From the NCBI GenBank assembly GCA_041686855.1, contig JAWLDA010000005.1, positions 232,948-296,947 on the forward strand: a stretch of DNA of 64,000 bases. Direction: 5' to 3'. The DNA is from JAWLDA01 sp041686855. GTDB taxonomy: Bacteria; Bacillota; Limnochordia; DTU080; RSA5. Under the pieces are notes generated by a model. The model made no database searches and was not told the origin of the DNA. It saw only the letters and a program-made list of their open reading frames with translations. A program made the translations under genes and the position numbers. Below, one piece after another: positions 17,775 through 26,654 of this stretch (position 1 is the stretch's first letter; every line of letters starts with the position of its first letter).

Positions 17775-18305
17775 TCAAACCCTTTCGTCAAGAATTTCAA
17801 GGAGGTAATTCTCCATCTCTGCGCCGGAGAGTTGTCCGATGTGTCGTGAACGAATCACTCCGCGCCGATCGATAAAGATACTGGTTGGCATAGCCCGCAC
17901 GAGGTACGAGCGTCCTACCTCCCCCTTGTGATCGAGGTAAATGGGGAACGTATAATCAAAATCCTCAAGGTAACGAACGACCGTCTGTCTCGGTTCGTCC
18001 GAAATGGCTACAACGTGAAAGGCGCCGGCGTGTTCTTCGTAGAGAGCCTGAATCTCCGGCATCTCCTCGAGGCAGGGCAGGCACCACGTCGCCCAAAAGT
18101 TTATGAATACAGGTTTGCCTTGCAAAGACGCCAAGTCGACGGCGTCACCCGAGGATAGCTCTGTCACCGTGAAATTGGGGGCGCGCTCTCCTTCAAACGT
18201 GCCGACAGCGGGTTGGCCGAAGTACCACAGGACCAAGGCGATGCCTGCCACTACCGCCCCCCACAAAAACCAGGTTGCGCGCGCTCTCCCTTTTTCAACG
18301 CTCAT
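17775..18305 (-). CDS. TlpA/ResA-like thiol-disulfide oxidoreductase
   Basis: Membrane-tethered extracytoplasmic thioredoxin-fold protein, 176 residues. An N-terminal anchor (FLWGAVVAGIALVLWYFG) precedes the redoxin domain. The active site is WATWCLPC, and the cis-proline loop region is RAMPTSIFID. Such proteins reduce apocytochrome thiols or other periplasmic disulfides. It is divergent from the ccm cluster 150 bases away, so it may serve cytochrome c maturation with the two redoxins of that cluster. The start ATG follows an AGGAGG-type site (CAGGAGGTACGACTCGC). Confidence 0.9.
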   Translation of the reverse strand: MSVEKGRARATWFLWGAVVAGIALVLWYFGQPAVGTFEGERAPNFTVTELSSGDAVDLASLQGKPVFINFWATWCLPCLEEMPEIQALYEEHAGAFHVVAISDEPRQTVVRYLEDFDYTFPIYLDHKGEVGRSYLVRAMPTSIFIDRRGVIRSRHIGQLSGAEMENYLLEILDERV

Positions 18306-18410
18306 GCGAGTCGTACCTCCTGCTCGAGTGGGTAAAGATCGCTGTTAACCTTTGGTGAAGCACCTTTCACACATTCTTCACATTTCCTGCAGAGCGTGAA
18401 CGGGCATTTG

Positions 18411-18419
18411 TGTTATGCT
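18411..18419 (+). promoter_or_regulatory. putative extended -10 promoter of the ccm operon
   Basis: TGTTATGCT fits TGnTATnnT and lies 40 bases before the ccmE start. No convincing -35 element is seen at the expected spacing. The divergent intergenic region to the thioredoxin gene is 153 bases. Confidence 0.4.
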
Positions 18420-18458
18420 AAGGGCGAAAACTACGAAAGAGGCGTGAGTGGTGCATCT

Positions 18459-18890
18459 ATGAGTCTCTCAAAACGGACCATCATAGCGCTTGTCCTGGTC
18501 GTCGGAGGTCTCGTCTATCTTATTTCGTCGGCCGTCTCCAACACAACCATGTATTATGTGACAGTCGAGGAGGCGCTTGCCAAAGGCGTCGACGCTGACA
18601 AGGGGATGCGGATCCAAGGGAACGTCGTGGGAGAGAGCATCAATTGGCAGCCGCGGGAGCTCTTGTTGCGCTTTGCGGTGGCCGGAGAGAGCGGCGAGAG
18701 TATCAAGGCCGTCTATCACGGACCTCGCCCGGACAACTTCACCGCGGATGCCCCAGCGATCCTTGAGGGGCGTTTCGGTACTGACGGTGTCTTTCAAGTC
18801 GAAAAGTTGATGCTCGCCTGTCCGTCCCGCTTCGAGGCGGAAGGGGCCGAACACCCCGGCACGATGGAGTTCCAGTACGTCGGTGAGTGA
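18459..18890 (+). CDS. ccmE: cytochrome c maturation heme chaperone CcmE (Cys type)
   Basis: Membrane-anchored heme chaperone of System I, 143 residues. An N-terminal helix (TIIALVLVVGGLVYLISSAV) precedes the OB-fold domain (IQGNVVGESINW; AVYHGPRPDNF; AILEGRF). In the E. coli protein heme is held by His in HxxxY. Here the equivalent place reads LACPSRFE, so Cys replaces His and Phe replaces the Tyr. Cys-type CcmE (CxxxY) is known from archaea and some bacteria; the Phe is a further change. It is the first gene of the ccm operon, and its stop overlaps the GTG of ccmA by 8 bases. Confidence 0.93.
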   Translation: MSLSKRTIIALVLVVGGLVYLISSAVSNTTMYYVTVEEALAKGVDADKGMRIQGNVVGESINWQPRELLLRFAVAGESGESIKAVYHGPRPDNFTADAPAILEGRFGTDGVFQVEKLMLACPSRFEAEGAEHPGTMEFQYVGE

Positions 18891-19596
18891 GGCTGCGCCG
18901 CTCCTGGCGGCTCGCGGTCTAAGCGTCCCCATCGGACGTCGCAGGCTCGTGCAGCCGACGGACCTTGCGTTGCGCGAGGGAGAATGGTGCGCCCTCATCG
19001 GTCCCAACGGAGCGGGCAAGAGCACGTTGGTGCGTGCGCTGGCGACGCTGATGCCCAGTGAAGGGCCGATCTCCTTTGCCGGCGAGGACGTTCGTCGGGA
19101 TTCGCGGCGCTATCGGCGTCATTTGGGGGTCGTCTTGCACGAGCCGATGCTCTACAGGGAGTTGACGGCCCTCGAAAACCTGGAACTCTTCGCCAAGCTC
19201 TACCAGGTGACCGATCGGCGTCAAGAGATGTGGCGGCGTTTGGAACAGGTGGGTCTGGTGGAGCACGCGGTCGAGCCGGTCCGCCGCTTCTCTCGAGGGA
19301 TGCTCCAGCGGCTTAGTGTGGCGCGGGCGTTGTTGCATCGGCCGCGCATCCTACTGCTGGACGAACCGCTTGAAGGGATCGACGCCACGGGGGCCGAGGA
19401 GTTGAAGGCCCTCTTTCTGCATGTGAAAGAGGAGGGCGTCGCGGCTATCTGGGTCACCCACAATTGGCGGCGGGCCTGGTCGGTGGTAGATGAGGTGTGG
19501 GAGATGCAGCGCGGCCTCATTCACAACCGCATACGGACAGAGCGGGTGAGCCCACAGACGTGGCGACCCCGGCACTCGAGCGGGCTGGGTTACTGA
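18883..19596 (+). CDS. ccmA: heme exporter ATPase CcmA
   Basis: ABC ATPase of the CcmABCD complex that releases holo-CcmE, 237 residues. Walker A is GPNGAGKST, the signature region is RRFSRGMLQRLSVARAL and Walker B is ILLLDEPLEGID. The signature reads FSRGMLQR in place of the common LSGGQ, as is usual in CcmA. The GTG start overlaps the end of ccmE and the stop overlaps the ATG of ccmB, so expression is translationally coupled. Confidence 0.93.
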   Translation: MSEAAPLLAARGLSVPIGRRRLVQPTDLALREGEWCALIGPNGAGKSTLVRALATLMPSEGPISFAGEDVRRDSRRYRRHLGVVLHEPMLYRELTALENLELFAKLYQVTDRRQEMWRRLEQVGLVEHAVEPVRRFSRGMLQRLSVARALLHRPRILLLDEPLEGIDATGAEELKALFLHVKEEGVAAIWVTHNWRRAWSVVDEVWEMQRGLIHNRIRTERVSPQTWRPRHSSGLGY

Positions 19597-20276
19597 TGGG
19601 GGCGTACTGGAGTGTCGTCCTGGCCGTCGTCTGGCGGGACGCGCTGGTTGAGCGGCGGAACCTGCAGAGCTTGGTGGCGATGATCACGTTTGCTCTGTTG
19701 GTGGTGGTCCTCTTTCATTTCGCCTTTAACATTCAAGGAGGCGAGGAGGCGCGGTTCTTTCCGGGGGCCATCTGGGTCGCGCTCTTTTTCGGCGGCACCG
19801 TGGGGATGGCGCGCACGCTTCACATGGAGGAGGTAGACGGGCGGGGTCGAGCGTTGACGTTGGCGCCCGTCGATCGAAGCGCCGTCTTCGTCGGAAAGTT
19901 TCTTTCGAATTTATTGCTTCTCGGAGTCACTCAGCTTGTAGCCGTTCCCCTCTTTGTGGCGGCGTTCCGCCTGCCAGGCATTGCCGCGCCGGGTCTCTTT
20001 GTCGGGGGATTGGCCTTAGGTACGTGGGGGTTTGCCGCCTTAGGGACGCTGCTCACAAACGCGGCGGGTGGGAGCCAGGGGCTCGGACTGATACTGCCTC
20101 TGCTACTCTTTCCTCTACTTGTGCCTGTTGCACTGGGTGGGGTGGCGTTGGTGGCAGCGGGCGTGAGCGGTGAGACGGGGCCGGCAATAGTCTCGTGGAT
20201 GCAGCTGTTGCTCGTCTTTGACCTCCTGTTCACCGTCTTGCCGGCGCTCTTTTACGAGTACATTGTGGAGGTGTAA
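19596..20276 (+). CDS. ccmB: heme exporter membrane subunit CcmB
   Basis: Six-helix membrane partner of CcmA, 226 residues. Typical family segments are RDALVERRNLQSLVAMI near the N-terminus and RTLHMEEVDGRGRALTLAP in the first cytoplasmic loop. A glycine-rich helix pair and the C-terminal FDLLFTVLPALFYEYIVE follow. The ATG is chosen because it overlaps the ccmA stop (TGATG); an upstream in-frame start would fall inside ccmA. The stop is immediately followed by the ccmC start. Confidence 0.93.
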   Translation: MGAYWSVVLAVVWRDALVERRNLQSLVAMITFALLVVVLFHFAFNIQGGEEARFFPGAIWVALFFGGTVGMARTLHMEEVDGRGRALTLAPVDRSAVFVGKFLSNLLLLGVTQLVAVPLFVAAFRLPGIAAPGLFVGGLALGTWGFAALGTLLTNAAGGSQGLGLILPLLLFPLLVPVALGGVALVAAGVSGETGPAIVSWMQLLLVFDLLFTVLPALFYEYIVEV

Positions 20277-20999
20277 GTGACGTTGCGAGTGCTGGATAAG
20301 TTGTTGAATCTCGTTATAAACGCCCGTACTCTCACCGGTGTGTTGTCGATGATCCTCGTGCCGATCTCGTTGTACATGGTCTTTGTCTACGCCCCTCGGG
20401 AGGCGTCGATGGGCGACGTACAGCGGATCTTTTATTACCACGTCGGCACGGCCTGGAATGCGTTTCTCTTTTTTGGCCTGGTTGCAGCGAGTAGCCTTAT
20501 CTACTTGGTCACCCGCAAGGAACGGTGGAATACGGCGGCACGCACCGCTGCAGAGTTGGGGGTCCTGTTTACCACGCTGACCCTCGCAGCCGGCAGCCTG
20601 TGGGCCCGGCCCATTTGGAACGTGTGGTGGACGTGGGATCCCCGGCTTACGACCACGTTGATCCTCTGGTTTATCTACATTGGGTATTTGTTGATTCAAG
20701 CCGGGGCGACGGAGAGCGTCGGTCAGCGTCGCTTTGGAGCGCTCGTCGGAGTGGTCGGATTCGTCGACATCCCGCTGATCCACTTCTCGGCGCGCCTCTG
20801 GCGCAGCATCCATCCTACGGTGATCCAACCCAACTCTCCCGGGATGCCGCCGGAGATGTTGATCACGATGTTTGTGTCGCTCCTCGCGTTGATGTCGGTC
20901 GGCTTCTTTCTGTGGGGTCAGCGGCTGATGATTGAGGAGCTTAAGGAGCAGGCGGAAGTGCTGAGGGACGAGTTGGCGCCTGCCAGCGTCCGGTCGTAG
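20277..20999 (+). CDS. ccmC: heme-handling protein CcmC
   Basis: Six-helix membrane protein that loads heme onto CcmE, 240 residues. The tryptophan-rich motif WNVWWTWDPRLTTTLILW lies near residue 118. The two periplasmic heme-ligand histidines are in YYHVGTAWN (about 58) and RSIHPTV (about 181). The GTG start directly abuts the ccmB stop. It closes the tightly overlapping ccmEABC block; the small ccmD gene follows after 106 bases. Confidence 0.95.
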   Translation: MTLRVLDKLLNLVINARTLTGVLSMILVPISLYMVFVYAPREASMGDVQRIFYYHVGTAWNAFLFFGLVAASSLIYLVTRKERWNTAARTAAELGVLFTTLTLAAGSLWARPIWNVWWTWDPRLTTTLILWFIYIGYLLIQAGATESVGQRRFGALVGVVGFVDIPLIHFSARLWRSIHPTVIQPNSPGMPPEMLITMFVSLLALMSVGFFLWGQRLMIEELKEQAEVLRDELAPASVRS

Positions 21000-21105
21000 T
21001 GCGGCGTCGGTGCGTCCGAGAGAGTCGACCTCTCTTGGGGAACGTAAGGCGTTCGCGCACCTGTGATTCGACGTGAATTTTGGTCTGGGAACGGAGGGAC
21101 ATACC

Positions 21106-21252
21106 ATGTCGTATCTCTTTATCGCTTACTCGGTGGTTTGGTTGGGTGTTTTGTGGTACGTGTTTGTGTTGAATAAGGAGAGCCGCCGCCTACGTGAGCG
21201 GATCGAATCGCTCGAAGCGTTGAAACGCAGACAGGAAGGGAGCGCTCATTGA
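21106..21252 (+). CDS. ccmD: small membrane protein CcmD
   Basis: A 48-residue protein: one hydrophobic helix (LFIAYSVVWLGVLWYVFVLN) followed by a basic amphipathic tail (RRLRERIESLEALKRRQ). This is the standard CcmD layout. CGGAGG lies 8 bases before the ATG. CcmD stabilises the CcmABC-CcmE complex. Its stop overlaps a possible TTG of the following redoxin gene. Confidence 0.9.
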   Translation: MSYLFIAYSVVWLGVLWYVFVLNKESRRLRERIESLEALKRRQEGSAH

Positions 21253-21254
21253 CG

Positions 21255-21809
21255 ATGAGACGGGGTGCAAAGACGGGTCGTTCATACTTGAGCTTTGTGC
21301 CACTCGCCATCCTCGCGTTCTTTCTGGTACTCGCCTTTATGTATCAAGGGGGCATCGAAGCTCGCGCGACTGTCGGCGAGGTCGCGCCCGACTTCAAACT
21401 TCTCGGTTTGAATGGTGAAGAGGCGAGCCTTTCGGACTTTCGCGGTCGCCCCGTCGTGGTCAATTTTTGGACAACGTGGTGTACCGAGTGCCGGACTGAG
21501 GTGCCTGAGCTGGAGCGACTCCATCAGCGCCGCGGCGATTCGGTGGTGGTCCTCGGTGTGAACATGAGAGAGCCGGAAAGCGTGATACGTCCGTTCCTTG
21601 ACGAGCTCGGCGCGACCTACCCGGTCCTCCTCGACCGAGACAAAAAAGTAGCCAAAGCGTACCGCGTCACCGGCGTTCCGGAGACCTGGATCGTCTCGGC
21701 CGAAGGCGTGGCGTTGCACCGGTTTATTGGACCGGTGAGCGCGGCGCAACTGGAGCAGGCGCTCAACGTCACCTCCGGCGAGGCGACGACCGGGAAGGGA
21801 GGGGCCTAA
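21255..21809 (+). CDS. CcmG/TlpA-type thiol-disulfide oxidoreductase
   Basis: Membrane-anchored redoxin of 184 residues that should keep apocytochrome cysteines reduced for heme attachment. The N-terminal anchor is VPLAILAFFLVLAFMYQ. The thioredoxin domain has FWTTWCTECRTEVPELE as active site and a cis-Pro loop TGVPETWIV. A TTG six bases upstream overlaps the ccmD stop and is an alternative start. It sits between ccmD and the redoxin-CcmH fusion, the usual place for ccmG. Confidence 0.9.
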   Translation: MRRGAKTGRSYLSFVPLAILAFFLVLAFMYQGGIEARATVGEVAPDFKLLGLNGEEASLSDFRGRPVVVNFWTTWCTECRTEVPELERLHQRRGDSVVVLGVNMREPESVIRPFLDELGATYPVLLDRDKKVAKAYRVTGVPETWIVSAEGVALHRFIGPVSAAQLEQALNVTSGEATTGKGGA

Positions 21810-21814
21810 GGCTT

Positions 21815-22723
21815 ATGCGATTAAAGTCGATCGTCTTGTGGGGCGGCATCCTAGCCGCACTGGGGCTCTTTCTCTTCGTTGCCTTTCAATCGACTGTCAC
21901 CCGCGGGATCGATGTAGGCGAGCCCGTGGATGGGTTGCGCCTCACTACGCTGTCGGGCGACGTGGTCGACCCCGGCGCCTGGCGCGGCAAAGGTGTCGTC
22001 TTGCGCTTCTCTTCGTCGAGCTGCACGACCTGTCCGCAGGACGGCCCACTCCTCGAAAGGTGGCAGCAAGACTTGGGTGACCAGATCCTGGTGCTCGCTG
22101 TCCAGGTGGGCGACACGGCGACGACGGCGCGGGCTGCATTGATGGGGGCCAACTCCGGCGTGCCGGTTCTCCTCGACACCGACGGTGCAGCGGCTCGACA
22201 ACTGGGACTCAAACAGGTGCCGGCGGTCTACTTTATCACTGCACGGGGAACGCTCAGCTCCGTCTCCAATGTAGAGGTGGCGCGCACTGATATGGCCGGG
22301 CACGCCCGTCTCATGCTGGCCGGCGGTCCGACGATCGAGTCTGAGGTGCGAAGCGTCTCACAGCAGTTGCAGTGCCAGGAGTGTCAGGGTCGTTCAGCGT
22401 GGGAGTCGGACTCGCGCTCTTCGTTCGACATGAGGGAGCAAGTGCGTAACCGCCTGCTGGAGGGTGAACGGCCTGCGGAGATCTTGCAGGCGATCGCCGA
22501 CGAGTATGGCGAGTGGATCTTGATGTCGCCTCCTGTTAGCGGTGTAGCGTCGCTGGCTTGGTTGTTGCCGATCGGGGCGACGCTCGTGGGTGGCGGCGCG
22601 TGGGCTCTGATGCTCAGGCGGGCCCGCAGGCGACTCCCAAAGGCGGAGGCGAAGGATGATGACACCGCGGCACTGGAGGAGAAACGGGCGCGCCTGAAGC
22701 GCCGAATCGACGAGTACATGTAG
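21815..22723 (+). CDS. redoxin-CcmH fusion protein
   Basis: Two functions in one 302-residue chain. After an N-terminal anchor (IVLWGGILAALGLFLFVAF), residues about 35-165 form a thioredoxin-like domain with SSSCTTCPQ as CxxC and LKQVPAVYFI as cis-Pro loop. Residues about 170-260 match CcmH/NrfF: QQLQCQECQGRSAWESDS carries the LRCxxCQ-type motif, followed by a helix with FDMREQVRNRLLEGE. A membrane helix (LAWLLPIGATLVGGGAWALML) and a charged tail end the protein. In other bacteria CcmG and CcmH are separate proteins that form a thiol relay; the fusion would place both CxxC sites together. Confidence 0.88.
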   Translation: MRLKSIVLWGGILAALGLFLFVAFQSTVTRGIDVGEPVDGLRLTTLSGDVVDPGAWRGKGVVLRFSSSSCTTCPQDGPLLERWQQDLGDQILVLAVQVGDTATTARAALMGANSGVPVLLDTDGAAARQLGLKQVPAVYFITARGTLSSVSNVEVARTDMAGHARLMLAGGPTIESEVRSVSQQLQCQECQGRSAWESDSRSSFDMREQVRNRLLEGERPAEILQAIADEYGEWILMSPPVSGVASLAWLLPIGATLVGGGAWALMLRRARRRLPKAEAKDDDTAALEEKRARLKRRIDEYM

Positions 22724-22735
22724 AGGCGGTTGCCA

Positions 22736-25700
22736 ATGGAAACGCTTGCGCTCGTGGGCCGCAGCGCCCTCGTGCTTGCCTTTTTAACGTTTGTCGGCGC
22801 AGGGCTCTTGCGCCTGTTGCATCGGGAGGGTCTGGACGTCTCGGCGCCTGCCAACCGGTGGGCGCACCGTCTCCTGTGGGCTGGATGGGGGCTCACCTCG
22901 GCGGCGCTGTTCCTGTTGGTCGGACTCTTTGTGGCCGATGCGTTCGCCTTCACGTACGTGTCCGGGCGCTCAAACCGTGAGATGGCCACCGTCTACAAGG
23001 TGACAGCGCTGTGGGCCGGACAAGAGGGATCGCTCCTCCTCTGGCTGTGGATTCAGTCCAGCTACGCTCTCTTGGTGAGTCACAAGGCGATGTGGAGCAG
23101 GCGGCTTGACGTGGGGGCCGCCGGAGTGCTCGCCCTGATCGCATCGTTCTTTGCCCTCTTGGTCGCCTTTGTGGCGAGCCCATTCCTGCTCAACGCGACT
23201 CCCCCGGCCGACGGCGCCGGCATGAATCCTATCCTGCAGAGTTACTGGATGACGGCCCATCCGGTGATGTTATACCTCGGCTACGTCGGCCTCTCGGTTC
23301 CCTTTGCCTATGGGGCAAGCTCGTTGATCAACCGCAGCGACGCATGGATTCGGGCGACGCGGCGCTGGTCGTTGGTGGCGTGGACATTTCTAAGCATCGG
23401 CATCCTCTTCGGCGCCCGCTGGGCGTACGAGGAGCTCGGCTGGGGCGGCTACTGGGGCTGGGATCCGGTTGAGAATGCGTCGTTTATGCCCTGGTTGGTG
23501 GCGACGGCCTTCGTTCACTCGGGCCTCATTCAAGAGAAGCGTGGGATGCTGAAGCGATGGAACCACGTGCTCATCTTTGCCACTTACCTCTTGACGATTT
23601 TTGGCACCTTTATCACACGCAGTGGCATCCTCTCGAGCGTCCACGCGTTCGTGGAGTCGGACATCAGTCCATGGTTCATTGGCTTTGTCGGTCTCCTCGT
23701 CGCCGGGTACCTCTACGGTTTGACGCAGCGATGGGAGTCGCTGAAGGATGAGCGGCGGGTGGATTCGCCGCTCTCCAAAGAGTCGTCGTTCCTCGCCAAC
23801 AACGTTGTCCTCTTGGCGAGCGCCTTCGCCATCTTTTGGGGAACCGTCTTCCCGCTGATCGCCTCTGCGCTGGGGCGGCAGGTGACGGTGGGCGCGCCGT
23901 ACTTCGACAAGGTGACGGCGCCGCTCTTTTGGTTGTTGATTGTGTTGATGGGCATCGGGCCGCTCATCGCGTGGCGCCGGGCCTCGCCCCAGAGCTTGCG
24001 GCGGCACTTCACCGCCCCAGTCATCAACGCGCTCTTTATGCTGGTGTGGCTCTTAGTCGTCGGGCTGCGCGAGAGTGTGACGCTCTTTACGCTCCCCGCC
24101 GTCGTCTTTGTCTTTACGACGATCCTCATGGAGTTCGCCCGCGGCGTCGGGGTCCGCATGCGCTCGCGGGGAGAGCCCTTTTGGTTGGCGTTGCCGCGCA
24201 TGATGAACCGCAGTCCAGGCCGGTACGGCGGGTACGTCGTTCACCTGGGAATTCTCCTGTTGGTCGTGGGAATCTCGGCGACCGGTGTCTACCAGCAAGA
24301 GCAAAACGCTGTGCTGGGCGTCGGTGAGGAGGCGCGCGTCGGTGGTTACACGCTCTCGCTGTACGATGTGCGCCACACACAGCACGGTGCCGTCCCGGCC
24401 GTCGAGGCGGATTTGTTGGTCCGGGACCCTGGAGGGGAGATACTTGGATTCTTGCGCCCGAGTAAGCGGTTTTACCCGGGGAGCGAGACGATGGGCCCCA
24501 CGACAGAGGTGGCGGTCTACGGGACCTTGCGGGGGGACGTGTACGCGGTCCTGGCCGGCTGGGAACCGTACGGCAGCCTCGTCGGCTTTAAGCTTTACTT
24601 CACGCCGTTGGTGTGGCTGATTTGGACCGGGGGAGGCCTCCTGGTCTTTGGCGGGCTCTTCGCCTTTTGGCCGCGCACCAAGCGGGTCCTCTCGGAATCC
24701 GAGCACGCGTTGGCATCGATGGCGGAGCTTGAGTACGACTTTCGGATGGGGAAGGTGAACGAGAGCGAGTACCGTGCGCTCTTTGTCGAGTTGTCGGGGA
24801 AAGCTGAGTCGTACTTGGCGCGAGAGGCTGAAGCGATTCGGCGCGTTGAAGCCGAGTTGGCGGGCGCCTCTGAGGACGCGAAGGAGCAAGACTCGTCTGG
24901 ATCTCAAGGCGGCGACCGCTCGGACGGTCGAGGCAATGGCGCCAAGCTGTTGAGCGTTGCGCTCCTCGCGGGTATGCTCAGCCTGAGCCTTCCCGCGTGT
25001 GTATCGGCCCAGGCGCCGGCGGTGCCACCGGTCGAAGGCGGAATGCCGAGCGGCATGGGACCAGGCGTCGCGGTGACGAGCGACGTCCTCGTCGTCAGCG
25101 CCATTGGGCCTCGACTCTCAGTCCTCAACTTTGTGAACCTCACTAACGTTGGTGAAGAGGCGGTCGGTGAGATTCACGTACCGATTCCCAAAGGGGCGAT
25201 CCTGCAGGAGCGGCAGCCCGAGCGACTCGCCCCTGCCGAGGACGGAACACTCGTTGACCCTGAAGCGCTCCTCCCCGACGAGGATCGACGCTACACTCTG
25301 CGCTACGAGATACCGGTGATGCGGTGGCCGTACCCCTTTTTGAGAGAGATCGAGTACCCGACTCGGGAGTTGACGCTCCTCGGCGACACACAGAACCTGA
25401 ACGTGAGTGGCGTCGACGTCGTCCAGGCGGGGCAGGAGAGCGTGGCTGGAGCCGTCTTTACGACCTTCCGAAGCGAGTGGATTGCGCCGGGGACGACGTG
25501 GCAGGCTGTCTTTAAGCCGACGGCGGCCCTCGGCCCCCTCCCAGGTTGGGACGAGCGTATCGATCGACTCGACGTGATCGCCGAAGCGGATCGCTTCCCT
25601 GGTGACTGGTTGTTTCAGCAGCTTGTAGGGTTGCCCGGATGGCTGCAGGGCGCCGTGTTGATCCTCGTAGGCGCAGGGAGTGTCGCTGTTCTCCTGCGGC

Positions 25701-25966
25701 GACGGGCGGCTCACGGCTCCGGCGAGACCGATGCTGCGCCCACCGCGGGCATCGGTCCGACGCGTGCGGAGGGCACGCCTGCGGGGACCTCAGCCGGATC
25801 GGACCCCTCGGGGGATTCCGGTGAGACAGAACGAGATGCGTTGTTGCGCGCGGTCGCCCGACTCGACATCGCCTACAGTGAAGGGGCGTTGCCTGAGCGT
25901 GGATACCGGCGCCGGCGGCTGGCGCTCATCGAACGTTTAAAGAAGGAGATGCCGCGTGGCACCTAA
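22736..25966 (+). CDS. ccmF: CcmF heme lyase with large C-terminal fusion
   Basis: Very large protein of 1076 residues. Residues 1 to about 645 are a normal multispanning CcmF with WGGYWGWDPVENASFMPW (about 237) and heme-ligand histidines in TAHPVMLYLGY and AFVHSG. A CcmI-like helix pair follows at about 660 (ELEYDFRMGKVNESEYRALF). A hydrophobic segment that looks like an internal signal (LLSVALLAGMLSLSLPACVSAQ, about 735) leads into an extracytoplasmic beta-rich domain of about 200 residues. A membrane helix at about 970 and a C-terminal copy of the helix motif (AVARLDIAYSEGALPERGYRR) end the chain. The ATG was preferred to a TTG two codons earlier. The stop overlaps the response regulator start. 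Confidence 0.9.
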   Translation: METLALVGRSALVLAFLTFVGAGLLRLLHREGLDVSAPANRWAHRLLWAGWGLTSAALFLLVGLFVADAFAFTYVSGRSNREMATVYKVTALWAGQEGSLLLWLWIQSSYALLVSHKAMWSRRLDVGAAGVLALIASFFALLVAFVASPFLLNATPPADGAGMNPILQSYWMTAHPVMLYLGYVGLSVPFAYGASSLINRSDAWIRATRRWSLVAWTFLSIGILFGARWAYEELGWGGYWGWDPVENASFMPWLVATAFVHSGLIQEKRGMLKRWNHVLIFATYLLTIFGTFITRSGILSSVHAFVESDISPWFIGFVGLLVAGYLYGLTQRWESLKDERRVDSPLSKESSFLANNVVLLASAFAIFWGTVFPLIASALGRQVTVGAPYFDKVTAPLFWLLIVLMGIGPLIAWRRASPQSLRRHFTAPVINALFMLVWLLVVGLRESVTLFTLPAVVFVFTTILMEFARGVGVRMRSRGEPFWLALPRMMNRSPGRYGGYVVHLGILLLVVGISATGVYQQEQNAVLGVGEEARVGGYTLSLYDVRHTQHGAVPAVEADLLVRDPGGEILGFLRPSKRFYPGSETMGPTTEVAVYGTLRGDVYAVLAGWEPYGSLVGFKLYFTPLVWLIWTGGGLLVFGGLFAFWPRTKRVLSESEHALASMAELEYDFRMGKVNESEYRALFVELSGKAESYLAREAEAIRRVEAELAGASEDAKEQDSSGSQGGDRSDGRGNGAKLLSVALLAGMLSLSLPACVSAQAPAVPPVEGGMPSGMGPGVAVTSDVLVVSAIGPRLSVLNFVNLTNVGEEAVGEIHVPIPKGAILQERQPERLAPAEDGTLVDPEALLPDEDRRYTLRYEIPVMRWPYPFLREIEYPTRELTLLGDTQNLNVSGVDVVQAGQESVAGAVFTTFRSEWIAPGTTWQAVFKPTAALGPLPGWDERIDRLDVIAEADRFPGDWLFQQLVGLPGWLQGAVLILVGAGSVAVLLRRRAAHGSGETDAAPTAGIGPTRAEGTPAGTSAGSDPSGDSGETERDALLRAVARLDIAYSEGALPERGYRRRRLALIERLKKEMPRGT

Positions 25967-26654
25967 GGTGCTGGTTGTGGACGACGAGGAACGGATGCGC
26001 TCCCTTCTCAAGCTGCACCTGAGACAGTGCTTTGAGGTGGTCACGGCCTCCTCAGGGGAGGAGGCGCTGGAGCGCGTCCGGTCGGAGCGGTTTGACGCCG
26101 TCGTTCTCGATATACTGATGCCCGGCCTCGACGGGCGGGAAGTATGCCGCCGCATTCGGAGCATGAGCGCCGTGCCGCTCCTCATGCTCACGGCGCTGGC
26201 CGACGTCGAAGAGAAGCTCGAAGCGTTTGACCGGGGCGCGGACGACTACCTAACGAAGCCGTTCGATCCCCGGGAGCTCGTCGCTCGAGTCGAGGCGCTC
26301 ATTCGCCGGTCCCAAGCGAGCTCAGATCCGGCGCCGGCCGGGACGCCGCCAACCCTCGAGTACGGTCCGCTCCGCCTCGATCAGGCGGCCCGTGTGGTGC
26401 AGGTGGAGGGGCGCGAGCTGGCGCTCACTCCCAAGGAGTACGAACTCCTCCTCTTTTTGACGCAAGCCCCGGGACGCCCATTCTCGCGGGAAGAGCTCCT
26501 CCAGGAGGTGTGGCGCGACGCTGCCTTTGCGCAGACTCGTACCGTGGACAGCCACATCAAGACACTGCGCGAAAAGCTCGGTCGAGACGGTGTGGGCGCC
26601 ACCCTTGTCACCGTGTGGGGGGTAGGGTACAAATTCGATCCCCAGGGCCTTTAA
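25956..26654 (+). CDS. OmpR-family response regulator
   Basis: Two-component regulator, 232 residues. The receiver domain has acidic residues VDDEE, the phosphorylation site VVLDILMPGLDG (Asp about 51), the Thr in LMLTAL and the Lys in YLTKPFD. The C-terminal winged helix shows LTPKEYELLLFL, REELLQEVW and RTVDSHIKTLREKL. The GTG overlaps the end of the ccmF fusion by 11 bases, so it may be transcribed with the ccm genes. Its cognate kinase follows with overlap. Target genes are not visible. Confidence 0.95.
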   Translation: MAPKVLVVDDEERMRSLLKLHLRQCFEVVTASSGEEALERVRSERFDAVVLDILMPGLDGREVCRRIRSMSAVPLLMLTALADVEEKLEAFDRGADDYLTKPFDPRELVARVEALIRRSQASSDPAPAGTPPTLEYGPLRLDQAARVVQVEGRELALTPKEYELLLFLTQAPGRPFSREELLQEVWRDAAFAQTRTVDSHIKTLREKLGRDGVGATLVTVWGVGYKFDPQGL

